Origin: Thomasclavelia cocleata
GTDB taxonomy: Bacteria > Bacillota_I > Bacilli_A > Erysipelotrichales > Coprobacillaceae
DNA length: 44,281 nucleotides
Assembly: GCF_900102365.1 (NCBI RefSeq)
Contig: NZ_FOIN01000013.1
Span: 13,313 to 57,593 of the forward strand
Direction: 5' to 3'
In this document: one piece after another, positions 34,981-43,946 of the stretch
Layout: each line of letters opens with the position of its first letter
Numbering within the stretch: the stretch's first letter is position 1
The notes under the pieces: model-generated
What the model saw: only the letters and a program-made list of their open reading frames with translations
Databases searched by the model: none
Told to the model about the DNA's origin: nothing
Position numbers and translations under genes: made by a program

Positions 34981-36008
34981 CATTTCACCCCATTTCGTTT
35001 TGCTCTTAATTGTCCACATGCACCATCAATATCACGGCCATGTTCTTTTCTCATCGTTACATTAATATGTAATCTAAGTAATTCACTTTTAAATATTTCT
35101 GCCTGCTCTTTAGAACTAGGCTGATACCCATGTTCATCAACACTATTATAAGGAATTAAATTAACATAAGCATTTAATCCTCTTAAATAATGTGCCAGCT
35201 GCCTGGCATAAATGATATCATCATTTATATCTTTTAACAAAATATATTCAAAAGTGACCCTTCGGTTAGTCTTACTAATATAATTACTAACCGCCTCTCT
35301 CAAATCATCCATTGGATAAACTTTATTTATTGGCATTAACTCATTTCGTATTTCATCATTTGGGGCATGCAATGAGATAGCTAAATTGGTTTGAATTCCT
35401 TCTTCACTATATTTATTAATCCCATCAATCAAACCACATGTTGAAATAGTGATATGACGTGCACCAATCGCTAATCCATGAGGATGATTAATGATTCTTA
35501 CAAAATCCATAACATTATCATAATTATCAAATGGCTCACCAGTCCCCATTACAACAACGTGACTAATTCGCTGTCCTACATCTTCCTGTACCTTTATAAT
35601 TTGGGCTACGATTTCACCAGCTGTAAGATTACGCTGCTTGTTTAATAAACCACTAGCACAAAATGTACACTTCATGTTACAACCAACCTGGCTAGTTACA
35701 CATAACGATCTTCCATAATCGTGAATCATCAAAACAGATTCAATTAAACTTCCATCTAATAATTCAAATAAATACTTAATTGTTCCATCTCTAGATACCT
35801 GTTTTTCTTTAATCTTTAAAACATCTAAAGTGAACTCCTCATTTAACTGATTTCTCAAATCTTTTGATAAATCTGACATATCTTCAAAACTTTGAGCATC
35901 TTTTTGATAAAGCCAACTAAATACTTGTTTTGCTCGAAACGGTTTTTGCTTGATTAAGGCAAAATATTCAGTTAACTGTTCTAATGAATAATCATAAATA
36001 TTTTTCAT
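34980..36008 (-). CDS. rlmN: Dual-specificity rRNA/tRNA adenine-C2 methyltransferase
   Basis: Radical-SAM enzyme that methylates C2 of A2503 in 23S rRNA and A37 in some tRNAs. The 342 residues match the family. Motifs: KPFRAKQVFSWLYQKD near the N-terminus, VTSQVGCNMKCTFCASG with the CxxxCxxC cluster, VVMGTGEPFDNYDNV, ISTCGLIDGI, and the C-terminal DIDGACGQL holding the methyl-carrier cysteine. It begins 1 bp after rsmB ends and overlaps prpC. Confidence 0.96.
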   Translation of the reverse strand: MKNIYDYSLEQLTEYFALIKQKPFRAKQVFSWLYQKDAQSFEDMSDLSKDLRNQLNEEFTLDVLKIKEKQVSRDGTIKYLFELLDGSLIESVLMIHDYGRSLCVTSQVGCNMKCTFCASGLLNKQRNLTAGEIVAQIIKVQEDVGQRISHVVVMGTGEPFDNYDNVMDFVRIINHPHGLAIGARHITISTCGLIDGINKYSEEGIQTNLAISLHAPNDEIRNELMPINKVYPMDDLREAVSNYISKTNRRVTFEYILLKDINDDIIYARQLAHYLRGLNAYVNLIPYNSVDEHGYQPSSKEQAEIFKSELLRLHINVTMRKEHGRDIDGACGQLRAKRNGVK

Positions 36009-36009
36009 C

Positions 36010-37263
36010 TTACTTTCCTTTTTCTAATTTACACATATAAAATCCATCACTATCATAAATATATGGTAAAATCTTTTTTTCTTCAACTATTTTCATATCT
36101 TGATATTTTTCAAGAAACTGTTTAATCATTAATTCATTTTCTTTTTTATTTATAGTACAAGTACTATAAACCATTCTACCACCTTTTTTCAATAAATAGT
36201 AGGCATTGTCTAATAATTTTGCCTGCAAAAGAATGATTGTATCCATGGCACTAGAATCATGATACTTTATTTCTGGCTTACGTTTCATTACACCCAAACC
36301 ACTACATGGAGCATCTAATAAAATTTTATCAAATACAGCTTTTGGATAGTGATCTTTTAATAAAGTAGCATCACCTGCATGCAATTCAACATTATTCACA
36401 CCTAAACGCTTCAAGTTATCTTTAACCAGCTTGATCTTATGTTCAAATAAATCATAAGCAACTATTTTACCTTGATTATTCATAATAGCAGCTAAATGAG
36501 TCGTTTTACTTCCTGGAGCACAACACATATCTAATACTAAATCTGTTTCTTGAGGATCTAATAATGGAGCAATCAACTGACTTGATTCATCTTGAATTGT
36601 AACTAATCCATTTTTAAAATAATCTGTATTAGCAATATTACCAGCTTTATATAAAACACCATCTGGTGAAAGATTAGCCTCACTAAAATTTTCATCTTTT
36701 AATAAATCCGTCTTTGTAATTTTTAGTGTATTAACTCTTGCAGCTCTTGTAGGAGGAGTATTGTTATGTTGACAGATTTTCCTTGCTGTTTCAAAATCAT
36801 ACTGTTTACTTAACATCTTAATAATCCATAGTGGATGACTTGTTTCAATTGATAACTTTTTAAATTGATCTGTCTCATCTATTTCACGTTTTCCATTACG
36901 CAAAAAGTTTCTTAAGATTGCATTAACAAATTTTCCTGCAAAATTATCGCGTTTTTTAGCTAAATAGACCGCCTCATCAATTACTGCATAATCAGGAACT
37001 TTATCTAAAAAAATAAGTTGATACAAAGACATTAATAAAATCATTTTTTCACGACTTTTAATTTTCTTTCCTTTAACATACGGTGCTAATTGATATTCAA
37101 GATATAACTTATTTTGTATAGTCCCATAAACAATTCGGGTTGCTAAATCTTTATCACTTCTTGATAATCTACTATGTTCTAAATAATCATTTAATGTAAT
37201 ATTTAAATAACTTTGTTCATTTTGATATTTTATTAATACTTCTAATGCAATTGTTCTTGCCAT
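36010..37263 (-). CDS. rsmB: 16S rRNA m5C967 methyltransferase
   Basis: SAM-dependent enzyme making 5-methylcytosine at C967 of 16S rRNA. The N-terminal NusB-like RNA-binding domain (about 1-130: SRSDKDLATRIVYGTIQN) precedes the Rossmann methyltransferase domain with LDMCCAPGSKTTHLA, the first catalytic cysteine in LLDAPCSGLGVMKRKPE and the second in MVYSTCTINKKENE. The 417 residues are typical. The ATG follows AAAGGATTTTAT. It is second in the operon, 12 bp after priA. Confidence 0.95.
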   Translation of the reverse strand: MARTIALEVLIKYQNEQSYLNITLNDYLEHSRLSRSDKDLATRIVYGTIQNKLYLEYQLAPYVKGKKIKSREKMILLMSLYQLIFLDKVPDYAVIDEAVYLAKKRDNFAGKFVNAILRNFLRNGKREIDETDQFKKLSIETSHPLWIIKMLSKQYDFETARKICQHNNTPPTRAARVNTLKITKTDLLKDENFSEANLSPDGVLYKAGNIANTDYFKNGLVTIQDESSQLIAPLLDPQETDLVLDMCCAPGSKTTHLAAIMNNQGKIVAYDLFEHKIKLVKDNLKRLGVNNVELHAGDATLLKDHYPKAVFDKILLDAPCSGLGVMKRKPEIKYHDSSAMDTIILLQAKLLDNAYYLLKKGGRMVYSTCTINKKENELMIKQFLEKYQDMKIVEEKKILPYIYDSDGFYMCKLEKGK

Positions 37264-37275
37264 ATAAAATCCTTT

Positions 37276-39474
37276 CTATATTTGATTATAGGGATTAAAA
37301 TCACAAACAACATTAACTTTATTCCCTTTTTTATTATAAAAATCACTCATCTTTTCTAATACTGGGTATAATAATTTACTATTAGTAAATTTAATCATAA
37401 TCCTTTTACGATAAATATCCTGCATACGATAAACCAAACTATTAGCAGGACCAAGAATTACCATATCTTCTAATTGTTTTTGTAGGTAAGCTTTAATTTG
37501 TAAAGCACATTGATCAACTACTGTTTCATCTTTTCCTTGAATTAAAATACTTACTAAATGAACATAAGGTGGATAAATCGCCAACCTTCTGGTTCTCATT
37601 TCTTCTTGATAAAAACTAAGATAATCGTGATTCTTGACACATTGTAACACAAAATGCTCTGGATTGTATGTCTGTATCATTACTGTACCTTCTTTTTTTC
37701 CACGACCACTGCGCCCTGAGACCTGTTCAAGTAACTGAAAAGTACGTTCATTAGCCCGAAAATCAGGAATATTTAAACTTATATCAGCATTTAAAACTCC
37801 TACAAAAGTTACATTTTCAAAATCTAATCCCTTAGCTATCATCTGTGTCCCTAATAAAATATTACCTTCTTTACGTGCAAACTGATCTAAAAGTTTTTGA
37901 TGTCCATCTTTTTGTTTTGTTGTATCAACATCATATCGAATTACTTTAGCTCCCTTAAAATTAGTTTCTAGCTGTTCTTCAACTTTTTGTGTTCCTGTTC
38001 CTACTAATTTTAATTGTTCCCCTGAACAATGTGGACAAATTTTTGGCATTTCAATTTGATGTTCACAATAATGGCAACGCAATTTGTGATCAACTTTATG
38101 ATATGTCAATGTCACATCACAGTGAGGACATTTAATTACTTCACCACAGTCAAGACATCGAACATATGTAGCATATCCCCGTTTATTTAACAACAAGATT
38201 ACTTGTTCGCCACAATCAAGACAAGTTTGAATTTTTTCTTTCATAGCTTTAGAAAAAAGAGAATAATTTTTATTTCTGATTTCCACAGCCATATCAATCA
38301 ATTCAATCTCCGGCAATGGAAACTGATTAATTCGCTTAGGGAGTTTATATAAATCATAAACTCCTTTTTGTCCTCGACTATATGATTCTAATGAAGGGGT
38401 TGCACTTCCAAGAATAACTGGACAATTATGATACTTACCACGAATCCGAGCAATTTGAGTAGTTTGATAACGAGGTTTAGTTTCCTGTTTATAACTAGAA
38501 TCATGTTCTTCATCCAAAATAATTAACCCAATCTTTTCCAATGGCGCAAAAATTGCACTACGAGCACCAACTACTATTTTTACCTCTTCATTTATGATTC
38601 GACGATATTCATCATAACGTTCACCAGATGATAATTTAGAATGTAAAATCGCAACCTGTTTACCAAATTTATGTTTAAAGGCATTAACCATCATTGGAGT
38701 TAATGAAATTTCAGGAACTAACATTAATACTGTTTTATTATTTTTAATCACATATTTTGATAAGTGTAAATATACTTCTGTTTTTCCAGAACCTGTCACT
38801 CCATGAATTAGAGCTGTATGGTATGTATTTATTTTACTTATAATACTGCCAACTATTTTTTGCTGATCTGGTGTAAGAGGAAATTCATGTTCTTTTTTTT
38901 GATTATCCAGATATGGATCACGATATATTTCTTCATCAACTACTAATACGGCTTTTTGTTCAATTAATTTATTAAGCAGCCCTCGACTATAAGGAAAGTC
39001 TTTTAAGGGAATATCTGCATGTTCCTTTAAAAATTGATATGCTTCCTGTTGCTTAACTGTATTAACTACAATATTTTTATTAATTACTTTTATTACTTTT
39101 TGATATTTAATCCTGACACTTTTATTAGTACTTGGTTTTAATTGTGGTGGCAGCATTGCTTGAAGGCAACTTATTCTGGGAGACAAAGTCAGCTTTGCAA
39201 GAGTTAAAGATAATTCCTGCAGTTCCTGGTTTAATAAAGGTCTTTCATCAATTATCTCACTAATATAACGATATTTAAATCCTGCTATTTTTTCCAATTC
39301 TTCCTTTGTCATGCTACTATATTCACAACCTAATACATATCCAATAATCCGTTGATATCCAAAAGCAATTGCTACCCGTACTCCACCCATGATTTCTTCA
39401 TTAGCTAAATAATCAAATGCAGTATCCAAAGCATGAGTTGGATGCTCTACTAACACTTGTACAATATACACCAT
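37276..39474 (-). CDS. priA: Primosomal replication-restart helicase PriA
   Basis: A 732-residue 3'-5' DNA helicase that recognises stalled forks and reloads the replisome. The N-terminal DNA-binding domain starts VQVLVEHPTHALDTAFDYL. Helicase lobe 1 has Walker A GVTGSGKTEVYLH and DEEHDSSYKQ. The zinc region has four CxxC pairs (CLDCGEVIKCPHC through CPHC), and lobe 2 ends QVSGRSGRG. Three ATGs in a row follow GGAG; the third (39474) has the best gap (6 bases). It heads the operon ending at thiN. Confidence 0.96.
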   Translation of the reverse strand: MVYIVQVLVEHPTHALDTAFDYLANEEIMGGVRVAIAFGYQRIIGYVLGCEYSSMTKEELEKIAGFKYRYISEIIDERPLLNQELQELSLTLAKLTLSPRISCLQAMLPPQLKPSTNKSVRIKYQKVIKVINKNIVVNTVKQQEAYQFLKEHADIPLKDFPYSRGLLNKLIEQKAVLVVDEEIYRDPYLDNQKKEHEFPLTPDQQKIVGSIISKINTYHTALIHGVTGSGKTEVYLHLSKYVIKNNKTVLMLVPEISLTPMMVNAFKHKFGKQVAILHSKLSSGERYDEYRRIINEEVKIVVGARSAIFAPLEKIGLIILDEEHDSSYKQETKPRYQTTQIARIRGKYHNCPVILGSATPSLESYSRGQKGVYDLYKLPKRINQFPLPEIELIDMAVEIRNKNYSLFSKAMKEKIQTCLDCGEQVILLLNKRGYATYVRCLDCGEVIKCPHCDVTLTYHKVDHKLRCHYCEHQIEMPKICPHCSGEQLKLVGTGTQKVEEQLETNFKGAKVIRYDVDTTKQKDGHQKLLDQFARKEGNILLGTQMIAKGLDFENVTFVGVLNADISLNIPDFRANERTFQLLEQVSGRSGRGKKEGTVMIQTYNPEHFVLQCVKNHDYLSFYQEEMRTRRLAIYPPYVHLVSILIQGKDETVVDQCALQIKAYLQKQLEDMVILGPANSLVYRMQDIYRKRIMIKFTNSKLLYPVLEKMSDFYNKKGNKVNVVCDFNPYNQI

Positions 39475-39520
39475 CATCATCTCCAATTTTATCTTATTCT
39501 ATCACATCAAAGGGATAAAT

Positions 39521-39541
39521 TAAAAGAGCTGAGCAGCTCTT
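39521..39541 (-). terminator. Probable terminator of the yjdF/ydcF-like pair
   Basis: AAGAGCTG and CAGCTCTT pair over 8 bp around two bases; on the minus strand the tail is TTAATTT, so the T-run is modest. Confidence 0.6.
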
Positions 39542-39563
39542 AGATATATTACATTTAAAACAA

Positions 39564-40136
39564 TTAATAATACCCCTTAAATAAATTACAATACATTTTA
39601 AAATTCGTACTAATATGCAATATGATAATTTTTAAACAACTATACGATTTTGGAGCCTGGGCACTAACCATTGCATGATCAAGTTTAAATTTACGTGCAT
39701 AATGATCAGCTTTACGAAGATGCCAGCTATTAGTAATAACTAAACAGTTTTTTAAATTATATGTATCCATTATCTTTTTTGTATACATTAAATTATGATA
39801 TGTACACATTGATTTATCTTCCTTGAAAATTACATTTTGTTCAATTCCTAATTCAAGTGCATAATTTTCCATAATATCAGCTTCTTTATATTTATTTTTA
39901 ACACTGCCCCCAGAAAAGATAATAAACTTTACTTTTCCTTCATTATATAATTCAATGGCTTTATCAACTCGTGATTTCATAATTTTTGATGGTTTACCAT
40001 CATTATTAGTAGGATAACCACAAACTATTGCACAATCATATTTCACATATTCATACTTCTTTTTTGGTCTTTTAAACACTGTTATAAAAACAACAAAATT
40101 GATCAACCCAAACCATCCAACTATCTTTTTCAACAT
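39564..40136 (-). CDS. YdcF/DUF218-family membrane-anchored protein
   Basis: A 190-residue protein with one N-terminal membrane segment (about 5-20, VGWFGLINFVVFITVF) followed by a DUF218/YdcF-like domain. Visible family features are YDCAIVCGYPTN at the first strand, SRVDKAIELYNEGKVKFIIFSGG, ENYALELGIEQNVIFKED, the charged STYHNL-like CTYHNLMYTKK, and VITNSWHLRKADHYARKF, a typical final strand-helix. The biochemical role of the family is not settled; some members act in the cell envelope. The ATG at 40136 was chosen because AAGGTGG sits before it. An upstream TTG at 40187 that overlaps yjdF has no ribosome site. Confidence 0.8.
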   Translation of the reverse strand: MLKKIVGWFGLINFVVFITVFKRPKKKYEYVKYDCAIVCGYPTNNDGKPSKIMKSRVDKAIELYNEGKVKFIIFSGGSVKNKYKEADIMENYALELGIEQNVIFKEDKSMCTYHNLMYTKKIMDTYNLKNCLVITNSWHLRKADHYARKFKLDHAMVSAQAPKSYSCLKIIILHISTNFKMYCNLFKGYY

Positions 40137-40183
40137 ATTTCCACCTTCTTTCCATATTTCCCAGGAAATACGACAAAAGGGAA

Positions 40184-40585
40184 TCAATGTCCCCTTTTCT
40201 TTGCTTTACGTTTTTCCTGTTTTAAACGAAACAAATAATCTCTTCTATTCTTTTCTAACTTTCCTTGATTAAATTTCTTTATTTGTTTATTTTGTTCATA
40301 TTGCTTTTTTAAAGCTTGCATAGATTTTGTTCCAACAGATAAATTTAAACTTTGTTTTTTAATTATTCGTTGCATTCGTTTAGGATTTTTAGGTTTATTC
40401 TTCAACCTTTCATGATACTGAGCTCTAAAAGATAAAGTATAGTAATTATATAAAATAAACTTATATATATCACCATCTTTTGGTTCACTACCAAAAACAA
40501 TTTTTTCAACATAAATATCTTTACCATCTCTTACATAAAACATCCCAATCCAAAACGGATCTTCAAAAAACACATTTAATTCCAT
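40184..40585 (-). CDS. yjdF: YjdF-family protein (DUF2992)
   Basis: A 133-residue, very basic cytoplasmic protein. It aligns by eye with Bacillus subtilis YjdF along its length: MELNVFFEDPFWIGMFYV (YjdF: MKLTIYYDGQFWVGVVEV), FGSEPKDGDIYKFI (FGKEPRDSEVLEFV), KNPKRMQRIIKKQ, GTKSMQALKKQYE, and a Lys/Arg-rich end (KRKAKKRGH). The true start is ATG 40585, 7 bases after AAGGAGG. Biochemical function is unknown; in other Firmicutes the gene is controlled by a riboswitch for azaaromatic compounds and is thought to protect against them. The structured leader here fits that. Confidence 0.9.
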   Translation of the reverse strand: MELNVFFEDPFWIGMFYVRDGKDIYVEKIVFGSEPKDGDIYKFILYNYYTLSFRAQYHERLKNKPKNPKRMQRIIKKQSLNLSVGTKSMQALKKQYEQNKQIKKFNQGKLEKNRRDYLFRLKQEKRKAKKRGH

Positions 40586-40696
40586 AAAGCTTTCCTCCTT
40601 AAAATAATACCAAAGAAAGGACAACCTAAGGAGGCAGGTTACTGACAGTTAATAACTGCGCCTGGAATACCAACCAGACAGTGTTTTTATCTTTGT
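40586..40696 (-). promoter_or_regulatory. Structured yjdF leader, candidate azaaromatic (yjdF) riboswitch
   Basis: The 110-base leader holds CTGG/CCAG, CAGTT/AACTG and AACCT/AGGTT stem-loops. The last loop exposes CCTCCTTA (40627-40634), exactly complementary to TAAGGAGG (40594-40601) at the Shine-Dalgarno. Two exclusive folds would therefore hide or free the ribosome site. Position upstream of yjdF matches the known riboswitch class; I did not align it to the class consensus. Confidence 0.65.
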
Positions 40697-40702
40697 AATT
40701 CT

Positions 40703-40708
40703 ATTATA
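40703..40708 (-). promoter_or_regulatory. -10 element of the yjdF promoter
   Basis: Perfect TATAAT in front of the structured leader; the -35 (TTAAAT at 17 bp) is poor. It lies 3 bp past the stop of the upstream gene, so the -35 region is inside that gene. Confidence 0.5.
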
Positions 40709-40710
40709 AC

Positions 40711-41121
40711 TTATTTCTCTTGTATATTTAAGAAATTACACCCAATAAATAAAATTACCCAAACAACAGCTACTATCAATAAACTAATACTGACATTATT
40801 ATTCAAATAAAAATAAACTTTTAAATCATCATATAAACTCATCAATAATACTAATATAATAATAAAAATAAACATATATGGCAACTTTAACTTACCATCA
40901 TCTTTTTTCATTACCTTAAACAATTTTTTATCAAACACTTTAAAAGCATCTAATAACATATATACACCTATAATAGAGCCTACAAAAATAAGATCAGTAG
41001 GACAAAAAATTAAATTTGTACTTAAATTCCCCTCAACTATTTGAGCAAAGTATAAAATAAAAACAACACCAGGATAAAAAATATATGTAAATAATTTGAA
41101 ATATTCTTTAAATCTTTCCAT
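40711..41121 (-). CDS. Small four-helix membrane protein of unknown function
   Basis: The product has 136 residues and no family I recognise. Four hydrophobic stretches (about 9-28, 37-58, 79-96 and 112-132) suggest an integral membrane protein, with a basic cytoplasmic loop (KVFDKKLFKVMKKDDGKLK) between helices 2 and 3. GGAGG 5 bases before ATG 41121 makes translation likely. It lies between the gmk terminator and the yjdF promoter, in the gmk direction, and probably depends on read-through or an unseen promoter. Composition is like the neighbours. Confidence 0.75.
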   Translation of the reverse strand: MERFKEYFKLFTYIFYPGVVFILYFAQIVEGNLSTNLIFCPTDLIFVGSIIGVYMLLDAFKVFDKKLFKVMKKDDGKLKLPYMFIFIIILVLLMSLYDDLKVYFYLNNNVSISLLIVAVVWVILFIGCNFLNIQEK

Positions 41122-41132
41122 CTTTCCTCCAT

Positions 41133-41159
41133 TAAAAATCAGGGATTTTTACCCCTGAT
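41133..41159 (-). terminator. Terminator overlapping the gmk stop
   Basis: ATCAGGG (41138-41144) and CCCTGAT (41153-41159) pair over 7 bp; on the minus strand TTTTTA follows. The 5' arm includes the last gmk codons. Confidence 0.75.
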
Positions 41160-41721
41160 CAACATGATGTTCTCTAATAATTTTTGCAATTTTATCCTTT
41201 GCTTCAAGAATATCATCATTTTCAACTACATATTTATATTCACCTTTTGTAGCTATTTCTTTCCTTGCTTTAGCCAAACGCTGTTGCACAATTTCCTCAT
41301 CTTCTGTTCTTCGTCCTCTAATTCTTCTTTCTAATTCTTCCATACTTGGCGGTACAATAAAAATTGTTGTTGCATATGGACATTTTTTCATGACCTGAAG
41401 AGCACCCTGAACTTCAATTTCTAATACTACATTTTTTCCCTCATCAAGCAATTGATCAACATAATCTTTAGGGGTTCCATAATAATTCCCAACAAATTGA
41501 GCCCACTCTAATAATTTATCTTCATCAATTTTCTTTTTAAATTCATCCTCTTCAACAAAAAAATAATCAATTCCATCTTTTTCTGCTGGACGTGGCTTAC
41601 GTGTTGTCATAGAGATTGAATAAGCCAAATTCAAACTTTCATCCTTGAACAATTCTTCTCTTACTGTTCCTTTGCCTACACCACTAGGACCACTTAGAAT
41701 TATTAACATTCCTTTTTCCAC
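41149..41721 (-). CDS. gmk: Guanylate kinase
   Basis: Cytoplasmic enzyme phosphorylating GMP to GDP with ATP. The 190 residues are slightly short of the usual ~205 at the C-terminus. Motifs: P-loop LSGPSGVGKGTV, MTTRKPRPAEKDGIDYFFV, EWAQFVGNYYGTP, EIEVQGALQV and RRIRGRRTEDEE. The start is GTG at 41721, 7 bases after GGGG; it gives MEKGMLIILSGPSG, as in Bacillus homologues, and is preferred over the internal ATG at 41709. A strong promoter lies upstream and the terminator overlaps the stop. Confidence 0.96.
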   Translation of the reverse strand: MEKGMLIILSGPSGVGKGTVREELFKDESLNLAYSISMTTRKPRPAEKDGIDYFFVEEDEFKKKIDEDKLLEWAQFVGNYYGTPKDYVDQLLDEGKNVVLEIEVQGALQVMKKCPYATTIFIVPPSMEELERRIRGRRTEDEEIVQQRLAKARKEIATKGEYKYVVENDDILEAKDKIAKIIREHHVDQG

Positions 41722-41748
41722 ATTAACACCCCTTTTTTAGTTAAGTTC

Positions 41749-41777
41749 ATCATACAAAATACACCTTATAATGTCAA
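41749..41777 (-). promoter_or_regulatory. Sigma-A promoter of gmk
   Basis: TTGACA (41772-41777), 17-bp spacer, TATGAT (41749-41754). It lies back to back with the rqcH start region; a TATACT box at 41796-41801 is a plausible -10 for rqcH. Confidence 0.75.
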
Positions 41778-41816
41778 TTGTTTTCAATCTATGTTATACT
41801 ATTTTGGGTGATAAAA

Positions 41817-43460
41817 ATGGCTTATGATGGAATAATGATGCATCAAGTAATAAAAGAATTAAACAATACTATAACAGGTGGTAGAATTAATAAAATCTAT
41901 CAAATATCTAAATATGAATTATTAATACAAATACGAAACAATCGAACAAATTATAAGTTACTACTTTCTTGCCATCCTATGTATGCAAGAATTCAATTAA
42001 CGAACTTAATCTATCCTACTCCAGAAAGTCCAAATCCTTTAACAATGTTATTTAGAAAACATCTTGAGGGCGGATATATAAAAGAAATAAATCAAATTGA
42101 ATTAGATCGTATTTGTCATATTCTTTTTGATTGTCATAATGAATTTGGGGATTATGTAGAATATCATTGTTTTATTGAAATAATGGGTAAACATTCAAAT
42201 ATTATTCTCTGCAATGAAAACAAAAAAATTATTGATTGCCTTAAAAGAATAACTCCAAATATAAATAGTGAACGCTTTGTACAGCCTGGAGCAATATATT
42301 ATTTCCCTCCAGTAAATTACAACAAATTAAATCCTTTTAATCATGATTTTATTGAAAATAATAATTTATCTAAAGTATACCAGGGAATGTCTCCAATTCT
42401 TTCAAAAGAAATTCTCTTTAGGCATGATAATGGAAACGACTTTAAAACTATTATAAATGAAATAAAAGAAAGTAATCATTTATATATTAGTAGCACAGGT
42501 GAAAAAGAATATTTTCATTTAATTCCTCTAACACATCTACAAGTAAAACCTCAAGAATATCCATTATTTGATGGTCTTGATCAACACTTTGATTTAATTG
42601 ATCAAAAAGAACGAATAAAACAACAGACTTCTAATTTATTAAAATTCATATCTAATGAATACCAAAAAAATATTACTAAATTATCAAAATTGCAGGCAAC
42701 ATTAGAAAGTTCAAAAAACAGTGATGAATATCGTATCATTGGTGATTTATTATATTCTAATTTACATTTATTAAAAAAAGGAATGAAACATATTGAATTA
42801 GATAATTATTATGATAATACTAAAATTATGATTGATTTAGACGAAAAACTCAGTCCAAAAGCTAATGCTCAAAAATATTATAACAAATATCAAAAAGCAA
42901 AAAATTCAATTAATGTATTAAATGAACAAATAAACTTAACCAAAAATGAAATAGAATATTTTGACAGTTTATTAACATTAATGGATAATGCATCATACTA
43001 TGATGCATTAGAAATAAAAGAAGAATTAGAAAATTTAGGTTATTTAAAAAAGAAAAAGAAAACAAATTCTATTCGCAAAAACAAAAAACCAGCATTTGAA
43101 ACATACTATACAAAAGATGGAATTGAAATATGTATTGGCAAAAACAATCTTCAAAATGATTATCTAACCTTTAAACATGCTCATCGCTATGATACATGGT
43201 TCCATGTTAAAGACATGCCTGGCAGTCATGTGATTGTTAAAGGGGATCAATTAGATGAATATACGATTCGTCTTGCTAGTAATATTGCTGCCTACTTTTC
43301 TAAAGGTAAAAATAGTAGTAGTGTCCCTGTTAACTATACCTTAGTTAAGACTCTAAAAAAACCAAATGCAGCAAAACCTGGTCAAGTTATTTTAGATAAG
43401 TACAAAACTATTTATATAGATCCTGATGCCAGCTGTTTAGAAGAGTTAAGAAAAAAATAG
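41817..43460 (+). CDS. rqcH: Ribosome quality-control factor RqcH (NEMF/FbpA family)
   Basis: A 547-residue cytoplasmic protein that binds obstructed 50S subunits and recruits tRNA-Ala to add poly-alanine tails marking nascent chains for degradation. NFACT-N domain (about 1-200) begins MAYDGIMMHQVIKEL. It carries Asp97-Arg98 (IELDR), the same numbered pair shown in B. subtilis RqcH to be needed for tRNA recognition. A helical/coiled-coil middle (about 280-400) follows, then NFACT-R (about 430-540) with YDTWFHVKDMPGSHVIVK. The start at 41817 follows GGGTGAT and agrees with homologues; an upstream frame extension is hydrophobic and lacks a ribosome site. Older annotations call this family fibronectin-binding protein. 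Confidence 0.95.
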   Translation: MAYDGIMMHQVIKELNNTITGGRINKIYQISKYELLIQIRNNRTNYKLLLSCHPMYARIQLTNLIYPTPESPNPLTMLFRKHLEGGYIKEINQIELDRICHILFDCHNEFGDYVEYHCFIEIMGKHSNIILCNENKKIIDCLKRITPNINSERFVQPGAIYYFPPVNYNKLNPFNHDFIENNNLSKVYQGMSPILSKEILFRHDNGNDFKTIINEIKESNHLYISSTGEKEYFHLIPLTHLQVKPQEYPLFDGLDQHFDLIDQKERIKQQTSNLLKFISNEYQKNITKLSKLQATLESSKNSDEYRIIGDLLYSNLHLLKKGMKHIELDNYYDNTKIMIDLDEKLSPKANAQKYYNKYQKAKNSINVLNEQINLTKNEIEYFDSLLTLMDNASYYDALEIKEELENLGYLKKKKKTNSIRKNKKPAFETYYTKDGIEICIGKNNLQNDYLTFKHAHRYDTWFHVKDMPGSHVIVKGDQLDEYTIRLASNIAAYFSKGKNSSSVPVNYTLVKTLKKPNAAKPGQVILDKYKTIYIDPDASCLEELRKK

Positions 43461-43482
43461 ATGCTTAAAGCATCTATCTTTT
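43451..43482. terminator. Bidirectional terminator between rqcH and the coat gene
   Basis: TAGATGCTT and AAGCATCTA form a 9-bp stem at 43458-43476; ATCTTTTC follows on the plus strand and TTTTTTTC on the minus strand. Confidence 0.82.
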
Positions 43483-43872
43483 CTAACGTTTACAACCACA
43501 ACCACATCCACCACTATTAGTAGTGTTATACATTCCATTGATTACTGATTCTCCATCAGTTGCATTAATACCACTGTTATCATATGCAGGTGTTGCATTA
43601 GCAGCATTTGCATATGGATTTCCATTGCATTGAGTCATAAAAGTACGTTCATAGCGTGGATAATATCGTGGATAATAAACAACATTGTTAACATGACGGC
43701 ATTCAATTGGGCAAATAATTGGTTGTTCTACATATTGATTAGAGCAGCTTGTACAAACTTTTCTTGGTGCAACAATTGGAGTAGCACGGCAACTATTCAT
43801 GTTGTTATTCCATCCACATCCATTACAACTATTACAGCTATTACAACCACATCCTGAGTTCCAAAACATCAT
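43483..43872 (-). CDS. Cysteine-rich CotD-like spore coat protein
   Basis: A 129-residue protein with Cys-rich ends (CGCNSCNSCNGCG at the N-terminus; GGCGCGCKR at the C-terminus) and a central part TPIVAPRKVCTSC...VEQPIICPIECRHVNNVVYYPRYYPR. This resembles the CotD spore-coat family pattern (APIVHP-x-C, then IVPHIHP and H-x-N---H-H-YYPH). Coat proteins of this type are disulfide-cross-linked in the outer layers of the spore. The ATG pair 43872/43869 follows AAAGGAGG; the first was chosen. A mother-cell-type promoter lies upstream. No signal peptide is present, as expected for coat proteins assembled in the mother cell. Confidence 0.78.
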   Translation of the reverse strand: MMFWNSGCGCNSCNSCNGCGWNNNMNSCRATPIVAPRKVCTSCSNQYVEQPIICPIECRHVNNVVYYPRYYPRYERTFMTQCNGNPYANAANATPAYDNSGINATDGESVINGMYNTTNSGGCGCGCKR

Positions 43873-43889
43873 TACCACCTCCTTTAATA

Positions 43890-43914
43890 TACTATATGTA
43901 TTTTAAAATTTTGT
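43890..43914 (-). promoter_or_regulatory. Candidate sigma-K/sigma-E promoter of the coat gene
   Basis: CATATAGTA (43890-43898) matches the sigma-K -10 pattern CATANNNTA exactly (and sigma-E CATANNNT). The -35 AC lies 14 bp upstream within GCACAA. No sigma-A promoter is seen here. Confidence 0.5.
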
Positions 43915-43946
43915 GCTAAGGCAAATCACATGGTAGTGTCAAATAA

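Noticed and set aside
43630-43857. Plus-strand frame opposite the coat gene
   Set aside because: Antisense shadow of a Cys/Asn-rich gene; no ribosome site.
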